64,000 nucleotides of DNA from Burkholderiales bacterium UBA1834 (GTDB lineage: Bacteria; Pseudomonadota; Gammaproteobacteria; Burkholderiales; Burkholderiaceae_C). Within the stretch, counting starts at the first letter, position 1; each line of letters begins with the position of its first letter. The notes under the pieces were generated by a model. That model worked only from the letters and a program-made list of their open reading frames with translations, was not told the origin of the DNA and made no database searches. Positions 42,638 to 51,618 of this stretch are shown here, in pieces. The stretch is from NCBI GenBank assembly GCA_002339015.1, contig DDJC01000049.1:1-64000 (forward strand). Direction: 5' to 3'. A program made the position numbers and the translations under genes.

Positions 42638-43603
42638 ATGACCGCCCCCGTGCAAGCCACACCAGCCCCGGCGCGCGCTGCCGATGCGCGCTACGTTGGC
42701 CGATTCGCGCCTTCGCCCACCGGGCCGCTGCACGCCGGCTCGCTGGTGGCCGCGCTGGCCAGCTGGCTGGATGCCCGCGCCCACGGCGGCCAGTGGCTGG
42801 TGCGCATCGAAGACGTGGACCTGCCGCGCTGCCAGCCCGGCGCCGCCCAGACCATCCTGCGGCAACTGGCCGATTGCGGCCTGCACGCCGACGGCGAGGT
42901 GATCTACCAGAGCCAGCGCGGTGATGCCTACCAGCGCGCGCTCGATCAACTGGTGGCCGCAGGCGACGCCTACCCCTGCGCCTGCACCCGCGCCGAGATC
43001 GCCGCCGAGCACGCCCGCCTGGGCTGGGTCAAGCCGCGGCATGGCGAGCTGGTCTACCCCGGCACGTGCCGCCCCGCCGCCCCTCATCAGGATGGCCTGA
43101 AAGGCCGGCCCGCCCGCGCCTGGCGTCTCGCCGTGCCCCAAGGCCCGGAAAACCCACAAGCGCTTTGGTCCTGGCATGACCGCCGGCTGGGCGGTCAGCA
43201 ACAGGCCCTGGACACCGACGTCGGCGATTTCGTCGTGCGCCGCGCCGATGGCCTGTGGGCCTACCAACTGGCCGTGGTGGTGGATGACGCCGAACAGGGC
43301 ATCACCGACATCGTGCGCGGCGAAGACCTGGCCGACAACACCCCTCGCCAGCAATGGCTGCAGCGCCTGCTGGGCGTACCTACGCCCAGTTATCTGCACA
43401 CCCCCCTGGTGCTGGATGCGCGTGGCGAGAAGCTGTCCAAGCAGCACGGTGCGCCCGCGCTCGACACGTCCTCCCCTGCCCTGGTGCTGCAAGCCTTGCA
43501 AGACGCCGGTGGCGCACTGAGCCTGCCATCGCTTGAGGCACCGAGGCCCACCGAATGGCTCGCTCAAGCCCTCAAGGCCTGGCCATGGCGCGCTCGAACA
43601 TGA
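42638..43603 (+). CDS. gluQ: Glutamyl-Q tRNA(Asp) synthetase
   Basis: A 321-residue truncated glutamyl-tRNA synthetase paralogue (GluQRS) that puts glutamate onto the queuosine at position 34 of tRNA-Asp. It has RFAPSPTGPLHAGS (HIGH-type motif), RIEDVDLPR, the zinc ligands CAC...YPGTC and a KLSKQ motif. It lacks the anticodon-binding domain of GltX, in accordance with its length. It starts 29 nt after the LysR stop; the ATG at 42638 is closest to the conserved core. Confidence 0.94.
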   Translation: MTAPVQATPAPARAADARYVGRFAPSPTGPLHAGSLVAALASWLDARAHGGQWLVRIEDVDLPRCQPGAAQTILRQLADCGLHADGEVIYQSQRGDAYQRALDQLVAAGDAYPCACTRAEIAAEHARLGWVKPRHGELVYPGTCRPAAPHQDGLKGRPARAWRLAVPQGPENPQALWSWHDRRLGGQQQALDTDVGDFVVRRADGLWAYQLAVVVDDAEQGITDIVRGEDLADNTPRQQWLQRLLGVPTPSYLHTPLVLDARGEKLSKQHGAPALDTSSPALVLQALQDAGGALSLPSLEAPRPTEWLAQALKAWPWRART

Positions 43604-43667
43604 ACACGGCCTGACGCATCACCCCGGATCATTCAGCGTCGTTCAGCTCCGGCCCCGCCCGACAAGC

Positions 43668-44093
43668 TCAGCGCTCGACTACCACGAAGTGCTTGCGCAC
43701 AGGCTCCAGCACCTCGAACGCGCCCTCGAATCCACCCGGGATCACCGCGCCCTGGCCAGCCGCCACCTCGGTCACGCCGCCCGCCTGGTCGTGCAGGCGC
43801 AAGCGCCCTTCCAGCACGAAGAAATACTCGTGTTTATGGGGCGCAAAGGCGATGCGCCAGCGGCCGACCTCGCAACTCCAGATGCCGGCAGATACCCCAT
43901 CCGGGCCGCATTCATACAGGGTCCAGGTCTCACGCGTGGGGCATCCCACCTCGCGCCGATCCGCGCGCGGATGGTCGATGGCGGGCAGCGTCAAGGGCTG
44001 ATCGAATCTCACGATGCGCGACGCCTCCCGCGCCTGCGGGGGCTGTGTCAGCCGATCGCCGTCCTGCGGCGTTGTTGTCGATAGGGAACTCAT
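43668..44093 (-). CDS. Cupin domain protein (cupin_3/DUF861 type)
   Basis: A small cytosolic protein of 141 residues with one cupin fold. The core is GRWRIAFAPHKHEYFFVLEGRLRL followed by GQGAVIPGGFEGAFEVLEP. This fits the cupin_3 group (Trp/Gly-rich first strand, HEYFFVLEG). An alternative start at 44120 would add nine residues; neither has a strong ribosome binding site. Function unknown. The frame stays open far upstream, but that part lies opposite the two-component genes and is not coding. Confidence 0.82.
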   Translation of the reverse strand: MSSLSTTTPQDGDRLTQPPQAREASRIVRFDQPLTLPAIDHPRADRREVGCPTRETWTLYECGPDGVSAGIWSCEVGRWRIAFAPHKHEYFFVLEGRLRLHDQAGGVTEVAAGQGAVIPGGFEGAFEVLEPVRKHFVVVER

Positions 44094-44300
44094 CTCACAC
44101 CCGTCCACACCAAACGCCATGAGCCCTGTCCAGGCCCGCCACGGCGCGAAACCGCGCACTCTAGCAGCCCCGCGCTGCCCGGTGGCGCAACACCCTGGCG
44201 TGAACGGGGCATGAACCAACACCCCCTCTAAGTGATGACAATCCCCACCACAGGCCCCGCCAGCGCCCCTCAGCCGTTGGCCCGCACGCAAGTCACCCCC

Positions 44301-44960
44301 ATGCACCTGCTCCTGCTCGAAGACGACATCGACCTTGGCCAGGCCGTGGCCGAACACCTGGAAGCCCAGGGCCACACCGTGAGCTGGCTCAAGACCTGCG
44401 AACAGGCCGACCGCGCCATGACCCAGCCCGACATTGAGTTGGCCCTCCTCGACCTGCGCCTGCCCGATGGCGATGGCATCGAGCTGCTCAAGAACTGGCG
44501 CGCCCGTGGTGATCGCCGCCCTGTGCTGATGCTCACCGCCCGTGACCAGATCAGCGACCGCATCAAGGGCCTGCAGGCCGGCGCGGACGACTACCTCGTC
44601 AAGCCCTTCGATCTGGACGAGATGGTCGCCCGCATGGAGGCCGTCAGCCGCCGCGTCGGTCTGAGCCAGGCGCCCGTGCTGCGCACCAGCCGCGTCGCGC
44701 TCGATTTCGAGAACAAGGTCGCCCGCCTTGATGGCCAGCAAGTCACGCTCACCGCGATGGAGTGGTCGCTGCTGTCCTGCCTGGCCGCGCGCCCCGGCCA
44801 CACGCTGTCGCGTCAGCAGATCCGCACGGCGCTGTTCCAGCCCGGCCGCATCGAGGCCGAGAGCAATTCCATGGAAGTCATCATCAGCCGCCTGCGCCGC
44901 AAGCTGGGAACCGAACTGATCAGCACGCACCGTGGCCTGGGCTACCGACTGGACCTCTGA
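44301..44960 (+). CDS. OmpR-family response regulator
   Basis: A 219-residue response regulator. The receiver domain has the acidic pocket EDD (7-9), the phosphoacceptor Asp51 (ALLDLRLPDGDG), and Lys in VKPFDLDE. The C-terminal OmpR/PhoB winged helix ends with SNSMEVIISRLRRKLG...THRGLGYRL. The family usually starts at MHLLLLEDD, so ATG 44301 is chosen over an in-frame ATG at 44235. The downstream kinase gene overlaps its 3' end. Confidence 0.93.
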   Translation: MHLLLLEDDIDLGQAVAEHLEAQGHTVSWLKTCEQADRAMTQPDIELALLDLRLPDGDGIELLKNWRARGDRRPVLMLTARDQISDRIKGLQAGADDYLVKPFDLDEMVARMEAVSRRVGLSQAPVLRTSRVALDFENKVARLDGQQVTLTAMEWSLLSCLAARPGHTLSRQQIRTALFQPGRIEAESNSMEVIISRLRRKLGTELISTHRGLGYRLDL

Positions 44961-46332
44961 AGGCTGGAGCCTGGAGCGGCGGCTTCGCAACCGCCTGCTC
45001 GCCGCGATGACCGGGCTGTGGCTGCTGGGCTCCGGCCTGGCGCTGTACGCCCAATGGAAGGAGACCAACCGCGTGCTGGACACAGCGCAGGAAGAGATCG
45101 CCACCACGCTGCTGCTGCTGCCCACGCCGCCTTCGACCGACAGCACCATCGTGCTGCCGCACCCGGCCATCTCGCACAACCAGGCCATGCTGATGCAGGT
45201 CTACGCCAAGGATGGCCGCCTGGTCTGGCGCACCCAGCAAGCCCCTGACAAGCCTCTGGCGCCACTGGGCAAGCATCTCTCCATCAGCGAAGGTGACTGG
45301 CACATCGTGGTGCTGCCGGCCCCTCACCTGGACCGCGTCGCCGTGGTGGCCGCGCCCATGCACGACCGGCTCGAGGCCCTGCTCAGCGGCGCCCAGGCCC
45401 TGCTGCTGCCGCTGCTGGCCCTGCTGCCCCTGACGGCACTCACGCTCACGTGGATGCTGCGCCGGGTGTTCCGCCGCCTCGATGACCTCAACCAGGATCT
45501 GCGTGCCCGCGACCGCGGCGAGCTCGACCCCGTGGCCGTGACGGGCCTGCCGCGCGAACTCACCCCCCTGGCAGAAGGCCTGAACCAGCTGTTCGAACGC
45601 CTGACCCAGGTGCGCCAGGCCGAACGCGCATTCGCCGCCAACAGCGCGCACGAACTGCGCACCCCCATTGCCGCTGCCCAGGCCCAGCTGCAGCGCCTGA
45701 TGCACGAGTTCACCCACAACGTCACCATGCAGGGCGATGAGCGCGCCACCATGCTGCAGCGCATCGACGCGCTGGGGCGCCAGCTCAGCCGGCTTCACCA
45801 CCTGTGCGTCAAGCTGCTGCAGCTCTCCCGCGCCGATGCCGGCGTGGGCCAGCACACCGAGCCGGTGGACCTGATCGACGTGGCCCAGTTGGTGCTGGAG
45901 GAGTTCAACCAGCCCGAGCAGCAGGCGCGCCTGCACCTGGAACTGCCCACGGCCTCCTCCGATGAGCAAACTGGCGACGCCATCGCCAGCGACAGCGTGA
46001 TGGTGCAAGGCGACCTGGACGCGCTGGGCATTGCCCTGCGCAACCTGATCGAGAACGCCCTGCTGCACAGCGGCGAGACGCAGCAGGTCACCGTGCGCAT
46101 CACGCCGCTGCCCTCCATCGAGGTGCTGGACGAAGGTCCCGGCATCCCGCCAGACCGGCTGGACACCGTGCGCCAGCCCTTCGAGCGCGGCGAAAGCCCC
46201 TCGCCCGGCCACGGCTTGGGCCTGGCCATCGTCAGCGCCATCGCCCGGCAGATGGGCGGCACGCTGGACCTGGTCAGCCCGGCTGCCAATGGCCACGGCC
46301 TGCACGCCAAGCTGCTGCTGCGCCCGGCATGA
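44932..46332 (+). CDS. Sensor histidine kinase (QseC/PmrB-like)
   Basis: A 466-residue membrane sensor. TM1 is near residues 24-42; a periplasmic domain of about 100 residues, TM2 (about 152-175) and HAMP-like segment follow. The HisKA phosphorylation site is His240 (ANSAHELRTPI), and the ATPase has N (LRNLIENALLHS), G1 (DEGPGIP) and G2 (GHGLGLAIV) boxes. The GTG start overlaps the response regulator by 29 nt; an ATG at 45007-45009 would lie inside TM1. Partner of the upstream regulator; signal unknown. Confidence 0.91.
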   Translation: MAWATDWTSEGWSLERRLRNRLLAAMTGLWLLGSGLALYAQWKETNRVLDTAQEEIATTLLLLPTPPSTDSTIVLPHPAISHNQAMLMQVYAKDGRLVWRTQQAPDKPLAPLGKHLSISEGDWHIVVLPAPHLDRVAVVAAPMHDRLEALLSGAQALLLPLLALLPLTALTLTWMLRRVFRRLDDLNQDLRARDRGELDPVAVTGLPRELTPLAEGLNQLFERLTQVRQAERAFAANSAHELRTPIAAAQAQLQRLMHEFTHNVTMQGDERATMLQRIDALGRQLSRLHHLCVKLLQLSRADAGVGQHTEPVDLIDVAQLVLEEFNQPEQQARLHLELPTASSDEQTGDAIASDSVMVQGDLDALGIALRNLIENALLHSGETQQVTVRITPLPSIEVLDEGPGIPPDRLDTVRQPFERGESPSPGHGLGLAIVSAIARQMGGTLDLVSPAANGHGLHAKLLLRPA

Positions 46333-46353
46333 CGGGGGATCACACCGCCCGCG

Positions 46354-46926
46354 TCATTTCACGAGGAAGTGCTCGCGGTAATACACCAGCTCTTCGATCG
46401 ACTCGTGGATGTCGGCCAGCGCGGTGTGCTTCTGGGCCTTCTTGAAGCCTTCACTCAGGCCCGGTTTCCAGCGGCGCGCCAGCTCCTTGAGCGTGCTGAC
46501 GTCCAGGTTACGGTAGTGGAAGAAGGCCTCCAGCTTGGGCATGTAGTTGGCCAGGAAGCGGCGGTCCTGGCAGATGGAGTTGCCGCACATGGGCGATTTG
46601 TTGGCGCCGATGTACTTCTTGAGGAAATCGATCACCTGCTGCTCGGCCTGCGCCTCACCGACGGTAGACGCCTTGACGCGATCGATCAGACCACTCTTGC
46701 CGTGCGTGCCCTTGTTCCAGGCGTCCATCTTGTCCAGCGTCTCGTTGGTCTGGTGCACGGCCAGCACGGGCCCTTCCACGCGGATGTTCAGGTGCGGGTC
46801 GGTCACCACCACGGCGATCTCGATGATGCGGTCGCTTTCCGGCTTGAGCCCTGTCATCTCCAGATCGATCCAGATCAGGTTGTGCTCGCTGGGGGCCAGG
46901 ATGGCGGTGGATTGGGGGGTGCTCAT
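46354..46926 (-). CDS. orn: Oligoribonuclease
   Basis: A 190-residue DEDDh 3'-5' exoribonuclease that degrades very short RNAs, including pGpG from c-di-GMP breakdown. Motifs are IWIDLEMTGL (Asp/Glu), GNSICQDRRFL and HTALADIHESI (His/Asp). VDVSTLKELARRW-like sequence (LDVSTLKELARRW) is typical. The ATG has GAGG four nt upstream. Convergent with the kinase gene. Confidence 0.97.
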   Translation of the reverse strand: MSTPQSTAILAPSEHNLIWIDLEMTGLKPESDRIIEIAVVVTDPHLNIRVEGPVLAVHQTNETLDKMDAWNKGTHGKSGLIDRVKASTVGEAQAEQQVIDFLKKYIGANKSPMCGNSICQDRRFLANYMPKLEAFFHYRNLDVSTLKELARRWKPGLSEGFKKAQKHTALADIHESIEELVYYREHFLVK

Positions 46927-46986
46927 GAAACCTCGATAGTGACTAGCCTACCCTCGATTGTGGCGCAGGCGGGCTGGGGCGGACCG

Positions 46987-46992
46987 TACACT
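46987..46992 (+). promoter_or_regulatory. -10-like box of the M48 protease gene, eight nt before its ATG
   Basis: TACACT, then TGCGCCCT and the ATG at 47001. No Shine-Dalgarno sequence; a leaderless or near-leaderless transcript is possible. Confidence 0.42.
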
Positions 46993-47000
46993 TGCGCCCT

Positions 47001-48287
47001 ATGAACACCCCTATTGTTCCCGCAGACGCCGTCACCCTGGCATTGGCCCTGTTGCTGGTGGCCTCTTTGCTGGTCAAGTTCTGGCTGGCCAGCCGCCAGG
47101 TGCGCCATGTGGCCCAGCATCGCAGCCAGGTGCCCGCCCCCTTCGCGGACACCATCACGCTGGAAAGCCACCAGCGCGCCGCCGACTACACCATCGCCAA
47201 GCTGCGCTTCGGCATGGTCACCACCGCCGTAGGTTCAGCCGTGCTGCTGGGCTGGACGCTGCTGGGCGGGCTGGACGCCCTCAACGCCTGGCTGGTCGAG
47301 GCCTGGTTGCCCCCCCTGGGCCCGCTGGGCTACCAACTGGCGCTGCTGGCCGCGTTTTCCGTCATCGGTGCCGTGATCGAACTGCCGCTGGAACTGTGGA
47401 ACACCTTCCGCCTGGAGCAGCGCCACGGCTTCAACCGGATGACGTTCAAGCTCTGGCTGGGCGACCAGTTCAAGGGCACGCTGCTGGGCGTGGCCATCGG
47501 CGGCCCCATCGCCGCGCTGATCCTGTGGCTGATGGGCGCGGCCGGCAGCCTATGGTGGCTGTGGGCCTGGTGCGCGTGGACAGGCTTCTCGCTCTTGATG
47601 ATGGTGATTTTCCCCACCCTCATCGCGCCGCTGTTCAACAAGTTCCAGCCCCTGCAGGACGAGGCCCTGAAAGCCCGTGTCGAAGGCCTGATGCAGCGCT
47701 GCGGCTTCGCCTCCAAGGGGTTGTTCGTGATGGACGGCAGCCGGCGCTCGGCCCACGGCAATGCCTACTTCACCGGACTGGGCGCGGCCAAGCGCGTGGT
47801 CTTCTTCGACACGCTGCTGGCACGCCTGAACCCCGGCGAGGTCGAGGCCGTGCTGGCGCACGAGCTGGGCCACTTCAAGCACAAGCACGTGCTCAAGCGC
47901 ATGATCGGCCTGTTCGCCATCAGCCTGGGCGCGTTTGCCCTGCTAGGCTGGCTGTCGCAGCAACTGGGCTTCTACGTGGGCCTGGGCGTGCGCCCCAATC
48001 TGGACGCCCCCAACGATGCGCTGGCCCTGCTGCTGTTCATGATGGTCGTGCCGCTGGTGGGCTTCTTCGCCGCGCCGCTGATGGCCACCTTCTCGCGCCG
48101 CGACGAGTTCCAGGCCGACGCCTATGCCTGCGCCCACGCCCAGGGCGGCGATCTGGCCCGTGCGCTGGTCAAGCTTTACGACGACAATGCCTCCACGCTG
48201 ACCCCCGATCCGCTGTACGTGCGCTTCTACTACTCGCACCCGCCGGCCTCCGAACGCCTGGCGGCCCTGCGCACCCAGCCAGCCTGA
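47001..48287 (+). CDS. M48 (Ste24-like) membrane zinc metalloprotease
   Basis: A 428-residue integral membrane protease like eukaryotic CAAX prenyl protease 1. It has several membrane helices, PLELWNTFRLEQRHGFNRMT, the zinc motif HELGH (287-291) in VLAHELGHFKHKH, and the third ligand Glu in RRDEFQADAYA. C-terminal RFYYSHPPASERLAAL is a family block. Bacterial members are thought to act in membrane-protein quality control; the substrate here is unknown. Confidence 0.92.
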   Translation: MNTPIVPADAVTLALALLLVASLLVKFWLASRQVRHVAQHRSQVPAPFADTITLESHQRAADYTIAKLRFGMVTTAVGSAVLLGWTLLGGLDALNAWLVEAWLPPLGPLGYQLALLAAFSVIGAVIELPLELWNTFRLEQRHGFNRMTFKLWLGDQFKGTLLGVAIGGPIAALILWLMGAAGSLWWLWAWCAWTGFSLLMMVIFPTLIAPLFNKFQPLQDEALKARVEGLMQRCGFASKGLFVMDGSRRSAHGNAYFTGLGAAKRVVFFDTLLARLNPGEVEAVLAHELGHFKHKHVLKRMIGLFAISLGAFALLGWLSQQLGFYVGLGVRPNLDAPNDALALLLFMMVVPLVGFFAAPLMATFSRRDEFQADAYACAHAQGGDLARALVKLYDDNASTLTPDPLYVRFYYSHPPASERLAALRTQPA

Positions 48288-48341
48288 TCCCTCGATGCCC
48301 CTGATGTCGCTGTCCACGCCGTTCCTGCTGTCGTTCAAGCC

Positions 48342-48665
48342 ATGAGCACGCCCCTGCACCTCCAGCGCTGCCAGCACCAGGCAGGCCAGCCCCTCGGGCC
48401 GACCGAGTTGACCGCCCTGCTGGAGCAAGTCCAAGGCTGGACCGTCACCGACGGCGCACTGCAGCAGTGCTTCAAGTTCGCGGATTTCCGCCACACCATG
48501 GCCTTCGTCAACGCCGTGGCCTGGATCGCCAACGAGCAGGACCACCACCCCGACATGGCCGTGAGCTACAACCGGTGCACCCTGCGCTGGAACACGCACT
48601 CCGTGAACGGCCTGTCGATCAACGACTTCATCTGCGCCGCCCGCGTAGACGCCCTCGCTTCATGA
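48342..48665 (+). CDS. phhB: Pterin-4a-carbinolamine dehydratase
   Basis: A 107-residue enzyme that recycles tetrahydropterin after aromatic amino-acid hydroxylation. The family motif is spread over FKFADFRHTMAFVNAVAW, EQDHHPDMAVSYNRC and LRWNTHSVNGLS (conserved His, His, Trp and Asp). No phenylalanine hydroxylase is seen in the window. Its stop overlaps the rsgA start (ATGA). Confidence 0.93.
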   Translation: MSTPLHLQRCQHQAGQPLGPTELTALLEQVQGWTVTDGALQQCFKFADFRHTMAFVNAVAWIANEQDHHPDMAVSYNRCTLRWNTHSVNGLSINDFICAARVDALAS

Positions 48666-49627
48666 AGCGCGCGAGCGCAGCGGGCCGTGGGGGCCGGGCC
48701 AAGGGCGGCAAGGGTGCCGGCACAGAGGTCGGTGAAGAAGGCCTGGTCGTGGCCACCCATGGCCGCCATGTCGTGGTCGAAACCCCTGACGGCAGCCGCC
48801 TGATCTGCCACCCTCGTGGCAAGAAGAGCGAAGCCGTGGTCGGCGACCGTGTGCGCTGGCAGCACACGCTGGAGGGTGGCGACGAAGGTGTGATCGTCGC
48901 CGTGGCAGAACGCCGCAACCTGCTCTACCGGCAGGACGAATGGCGCAGCAAATCCTTCGCGGCCAACCTGGACCAGCTGCTGATGTGGATCGCGGTGGAG
49001 CCCGTGTTCAGCGAGGCACAGCTCACGCGCGCGCTGATCGCCGCCCGCTCGGCGGACATCCCGGCCACCATCGTGCTCAACAAGATCGACCTGCCCGGCA
49101 CCCCCGCGGCGCGCGAGCGCCTGGCCCCGTACAAGGCCATGGGCTACCCGGTGGTGGAGCTGTCACTGAAGCAGGAGACCGAAGCCGCCCGCGCCCAGAT
49201 GGCGCCGCTGCTGGATGGCAAGGCCACGCTGGTGCTGGGCCCCTCGGGCGCCGGCAAGAGCACGCTGATCAACACCCTGCTGCCCAACGCCCGCGCCGAA
49301 GTGGGCGAGATCTCGCAGGCGCTGAACTCGGGCCGGCACACGACCACGTCCAGCCTCTGGTACTGGCTGGACGAGGCCCGCAGCAGCGCCGTGATCGATT
49401 CGCCCGGCTTCCAGGAGTTCGGGCTGCACCACATCGCGCCGACCGAGCTGCAGCGGCTGATGCCCGACATCGCCGCGCACATGAACGATTGCCGCTTCCA
49501 CAACTGCACACACCGGCAGGAACCGGGCTGCGCCGTGCAGGCCGCGGTGGCGCAAGGCCAGATCAGCCCGACGCGCCTGAGCCTGTACACCGCCCTGTTC
49601 GACGAACTGAGCCAGCCGCGCTGGTAA
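48662..49627 (+). CDS. rsgA: Ribosome small-subunit-dependent GTPase A
   Basis: A 321-residue circularly permuted GTPase that helps mature the 30S subunit. An OB domain is followed by G4 (NKID), G1 (GPSGAGKSTLIN), G2 (GRHTTT) and G3 (DSPGFQEFG), then a zinc knuckle with C...HNCTHRQEPGC. The N-terminal 25 residues are Lys/Gly-rich, typical for this order. Translationally coupled to phhB. Confidence 0.96.
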   Translation: MKRASAAGRGGRAKGGKGAGTEVGEEGLVVATHGRHVVVETPDGSRLICHPRGKKSEAVVGDRVRWQHTLEGGDEGVIVAVAERRNLLYRQDEWRSKSFAANLDQLLMWIAVEPVFSEAQLTRALIAARSADIPATIVLNKIDLPGTPAARERLAPYKAMGYPVVELSLKQETEAARAQMAPLLDGKATLVLGPSGAGKSTLINTLLPNARAEVGEISQALNSGRHTTTSSLWYWLDEARSSAVIDSPGFQEFGLHHIAPTELQRLMPDIAAHMNDCRFHNCTHRQEPGCAVQAAVAQGQISPTRLSLYTALFDELSQPRW

Positions 49628-49656
49628 ACCTCCATCGCCCCTTCAGGACCCACGCC

Positions 49657-49929
49657 ATGAGCGACCACCTCTCTGCCCTGGAACCTTCGCTCGATGCCTT
49701 CAGCCAGGGGCGGCTGGGGCTGCATGAACTGGCCACGCAGTGGCGCGAGGCCGCACGGCAGCATCAGCCAGCCTTGCCCGCGCGCTACCTGGACGTGCTG
49801 GACCGGGTGCTGAGCCAGCTGGAATCGAGCGCCCTGTTCACCGAAGAGAGCTGTTCCTTCAGCCAGGCGGACATGCTGGGGGCTCTGCGGGACTGGCTGC
49901 ACAAGGCGCGGGCATTGGGGGCGCACTGA
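49657..49929 (+). CDS. Small conserved-looking hypothetical protein
   Basis: A 90-residue soluble protein, 29 nt after rsgA and probably cotranscribed. It is Leu/Ala/Gln-rich and predicted helical (LHELATQWREAARQHQ, LDVLDRVLSQLESS), with a single Cys and no membrane segment. No family is recognised. Good codon usage and a tight position support it as a real gene. Confidence 0.65.
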   Translation: MSDHLSALEPSLDAFSQGRLGLHELATQWREAARQHQPALPARYLDVLDRVLSQLESSALFTEESCSFSQADMLGALRDWLHKARALGAH

Positions 49930-49941
49930 CGCCCCAATGAA

Positions 49942-50574
49942 TCAGCCTTCAACAGGCCGCGCCACCGAACTCCAGGCCGCTTCCGCCAGCATCTCCCGGT
50001 ACTGCGCCGGCGACGACTTCACCCGCCCCGACAGCCAGGCTCGGCAGTAGTTCTCCGACTGCCCGATGATCAGCGAGGGGAACAACTCTGCCGGCCACGC
50101 CCGCAGCTGCGCCACCCGCTCCGGCTGCGTGAACCACGCCATCAAGGCCTTGCCCATCATCCGATTGCGCTGCTGCAGTTCCGCCCCATGCGGCCCCTTG
50201 GCCACCGCCGACCGCGCCTGGAACACATAGCGCGCCAACTCCGGCTGGGCCACCACCCAATCCACATAGCTGTAGACCAGCGCCGCCACCCCATCCTTCA
50301 GGGTCTCGGCCCCGGACAGCCGCTGCTCGCGCAACGCCGCCTGATCGTCCATGGCCGCGAAGAACAGCGCAGCCACCAGACCCTCCTTGCTGCCGAAGTG
50401 GTGGTACAGGTTGCCCACGCTGGCCTCGCACCGCTCCTTGAGCATCTCGATGGTCGTGGGCTCGATGCCCTGTTCATTGAAACAGGCCAGCGCCCCACCC
50501 AGGATGCGGCGCTTGAGCTGCGCCCGCGCGCCTGGGTAGGCGCGCTCCAGTACCGCGGACACCCCCTCGTTCAT
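49942..50574 (-). CDS. TetR-family repressor facing two hotdog-fold genes
   Basis: A 210-residue regulator with helix-turn-helix LKRRILGGALACFNEQGIEPTTIEMLKERCEASVGNLYHHFGSKEG (about 20-64). The ATG at 50574 has GAGGTG six nt upstream; a GTG at 50619 would start inside the control region and is not preferred. A perfect 24-bp palindrome lies 47 nt upstream. Probably represses itself and the divergent hotdog genes; an acyl-CoA-type ligand would fit but is inference. Confidence 0.86.
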   Translation of the reverse strand: MNEGVSAVLERAYPGARAQLKRRILGGALACFNEQGIEPTTIEMLKERCEASVGNLYHHFGSKEGLVAALFFAAMDDQAALREQRLSGAETLKDGVAALVYSYVDWVVAQPELARYVFQARSAVAKGPHGAELQQRNRMMGKALMAWFTQPERVAQLRAWPAELFPSLIIGQSENYCRAWLSGRVKSSPAQYREMLAEAAWSSVARPVEG

Positions 50575-50612
50575 CGACAACACCTCATGCACCACTGGTT
50601 CATGGATGGTAT

Positions 50613-50644
50613 TTGACACCGAATAATATTCCAGAATATTATTC
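50613..50644. promoter_or_regulatory. Perfect TetR operator overlapping a promoter
   Basis: GAATAATATTC-CA-GAATATTATTC (50621-50644) is a perfect inverted repeat with 11-bp arms, in an AT-rich island of a GC-rich genome. On the plus strand TTGACA (50613-50618) and TATTAT (50637-50642), 18 bp apart, form a sigma-70 promoter for the hotdog genes. The palindrome covers its spacer and -10 box. On the minus strand TTAACA and TATTAT, 16 bp apart, could serve the repressor gene. Confidence 0.85.
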
Positions 50645-50720
50645 TGTTAACTGCTTGGGTTTTTAGCAGCACTGCGCCCCAGCACCTTTCCCACCACCGA
50701 ACCCTCTTGAAAGCCTTCCC

Positions 50721-51161
50721 ATGAGCCAGCTTCTCGCCCTGTACAACAGCGCCGGCCCTGAGCAGTTCACCGCCGCCGTCTGCCAGTTCGCGCCCTACTT
50801 CAGCACCATCACGCCCAGCTTCACCGAGCTGCGTGCCGGCCACGCCGAGGCCACCGTGCCCTTCCGCCGCGAGATCACCAACCACCTGGGCACCGTGCAC
50901 GCCATCGCGCTGTGCAACGCGGCCGAGCTGGTCGCCGGCACGATGACAGACGCCTCCATCCCCGCCGGCCACCGCTGGATCCCCAAGGGCATGACGGTGC
51001 AGTACCTGGCCAAGGCCAAGACCGGCGTGCGCGCCGTGGCCGATGGCAGCAACGTGCCCTGGACCGAGCCCGGCGACCACGAGGTGCCGGTGGACATCTT
51101 CGACGAGCAGGGCACTAAGGTCTTCCACGCCCGCATCACGATGAACATCAAGGCGGCCTGA
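50721..51161 (+). CDS. DUF4442 hotdog-fold protein
   Basis: A 146-residue protein of the DUF4442/PaaI-like hotdog superfamily. Core blocks are RAGHAEATVPFRREITNHLGTVHAIALCNAAELVAGTM and YLAKAKTGVRAVADG. Probably an acyl-CoA thioesterase or acyl-binding protein. First gene of the divergent unit facing the TetR gene; the second hotdog gene follows after 38 nt. Substrate unknown. Confidence 0.82.
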   Translation: MSQLLALYNSAGPEQFTAAVCQFAPYFSTITPSFTELRAGHAEATVPFRREITNHLGTVHAIALCNAAELVAGTMTDASIPAGHRWIPKGMTVQYLAKAKTGVRAVADGSNVPWTEPGDHEVPVDIFDEQGTKVFHARITMNIKAA

Positions 51162-51199
51162 GCCTGCTTGACCGGCCCACTGACACCGGAGACCACCCC

Positions 51200-51613
51200 A
51201 TGCCCGACATGCTCGCCATTGGCCGGGAGATCCTGGCCGCACAAGGCTTCAGCCGCCTGCTCGGTACCGAGATGACGGCCTACAGCCCTGAAGGCGCAGA
51301 ACTGCGTCTGCCCCTTCGCCCCGAACTGCTGCAGCAGAACGGCTTCGCGCACGGCGGCGTTGTGAGCTACCTGGCCGACAACGCGCTGACCTACGCAGGC
51401 GGCGCGGCACTGGGCATCGGGGTGCTCACCGCCGAGTACAAGATCAACTATGTGCGCCCTGGCGTAGGCAGCGCCCTGGTGGCGCGGGCCGAAGTGCTTT
51501 ACGCGGGCAAGAGCCTGGCCACCTGCCGTTGCGATGTCTTCAGTGTGCTGGCCGATGGCACCGAGAAACTGTGCGCCACCGCGCAGGGCACCATCGCCAA
51601 GGTGGGTGGCTGA
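51200..51613 (+). CDS. PaaI-family acyl-CoA thioesterase
   Basis: A 137-residue hotdog thioesterase. The family signature is LQQNGFAHGGVVSYLADNALTYAGG (GxxHGG with the downstream Asp), then YKINYVRPGVGSALVARAEVLYAGKSLATCRCDVF. Acts on CoA thioesters in the cytosol; exact acyl group unknown. Second gene of the TetR-controlled unit. Confidence 0.87.
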   Translation: MPDMLAIGREILAAQGFSRLLGTEMTAYSPEGAELRLPLRPELLQQNGFAHGGVVSYLADNALTYAGGAALGIGVLTAEYKINYVRPGVGSALVARAEVLYAGKSLATCRCDVFSVLADGTEKLCATAQGTIAKVGG

Positions 51614-51618
51614 GCAGG

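Noticed and set aside
44094..45188. Long upstream extension of the cupin frame on the minus strand
   Set aside because: It lies opposite the response regulator and kinase genes, which have clear domains; only the part up to about 44093 shows cupin motifs.
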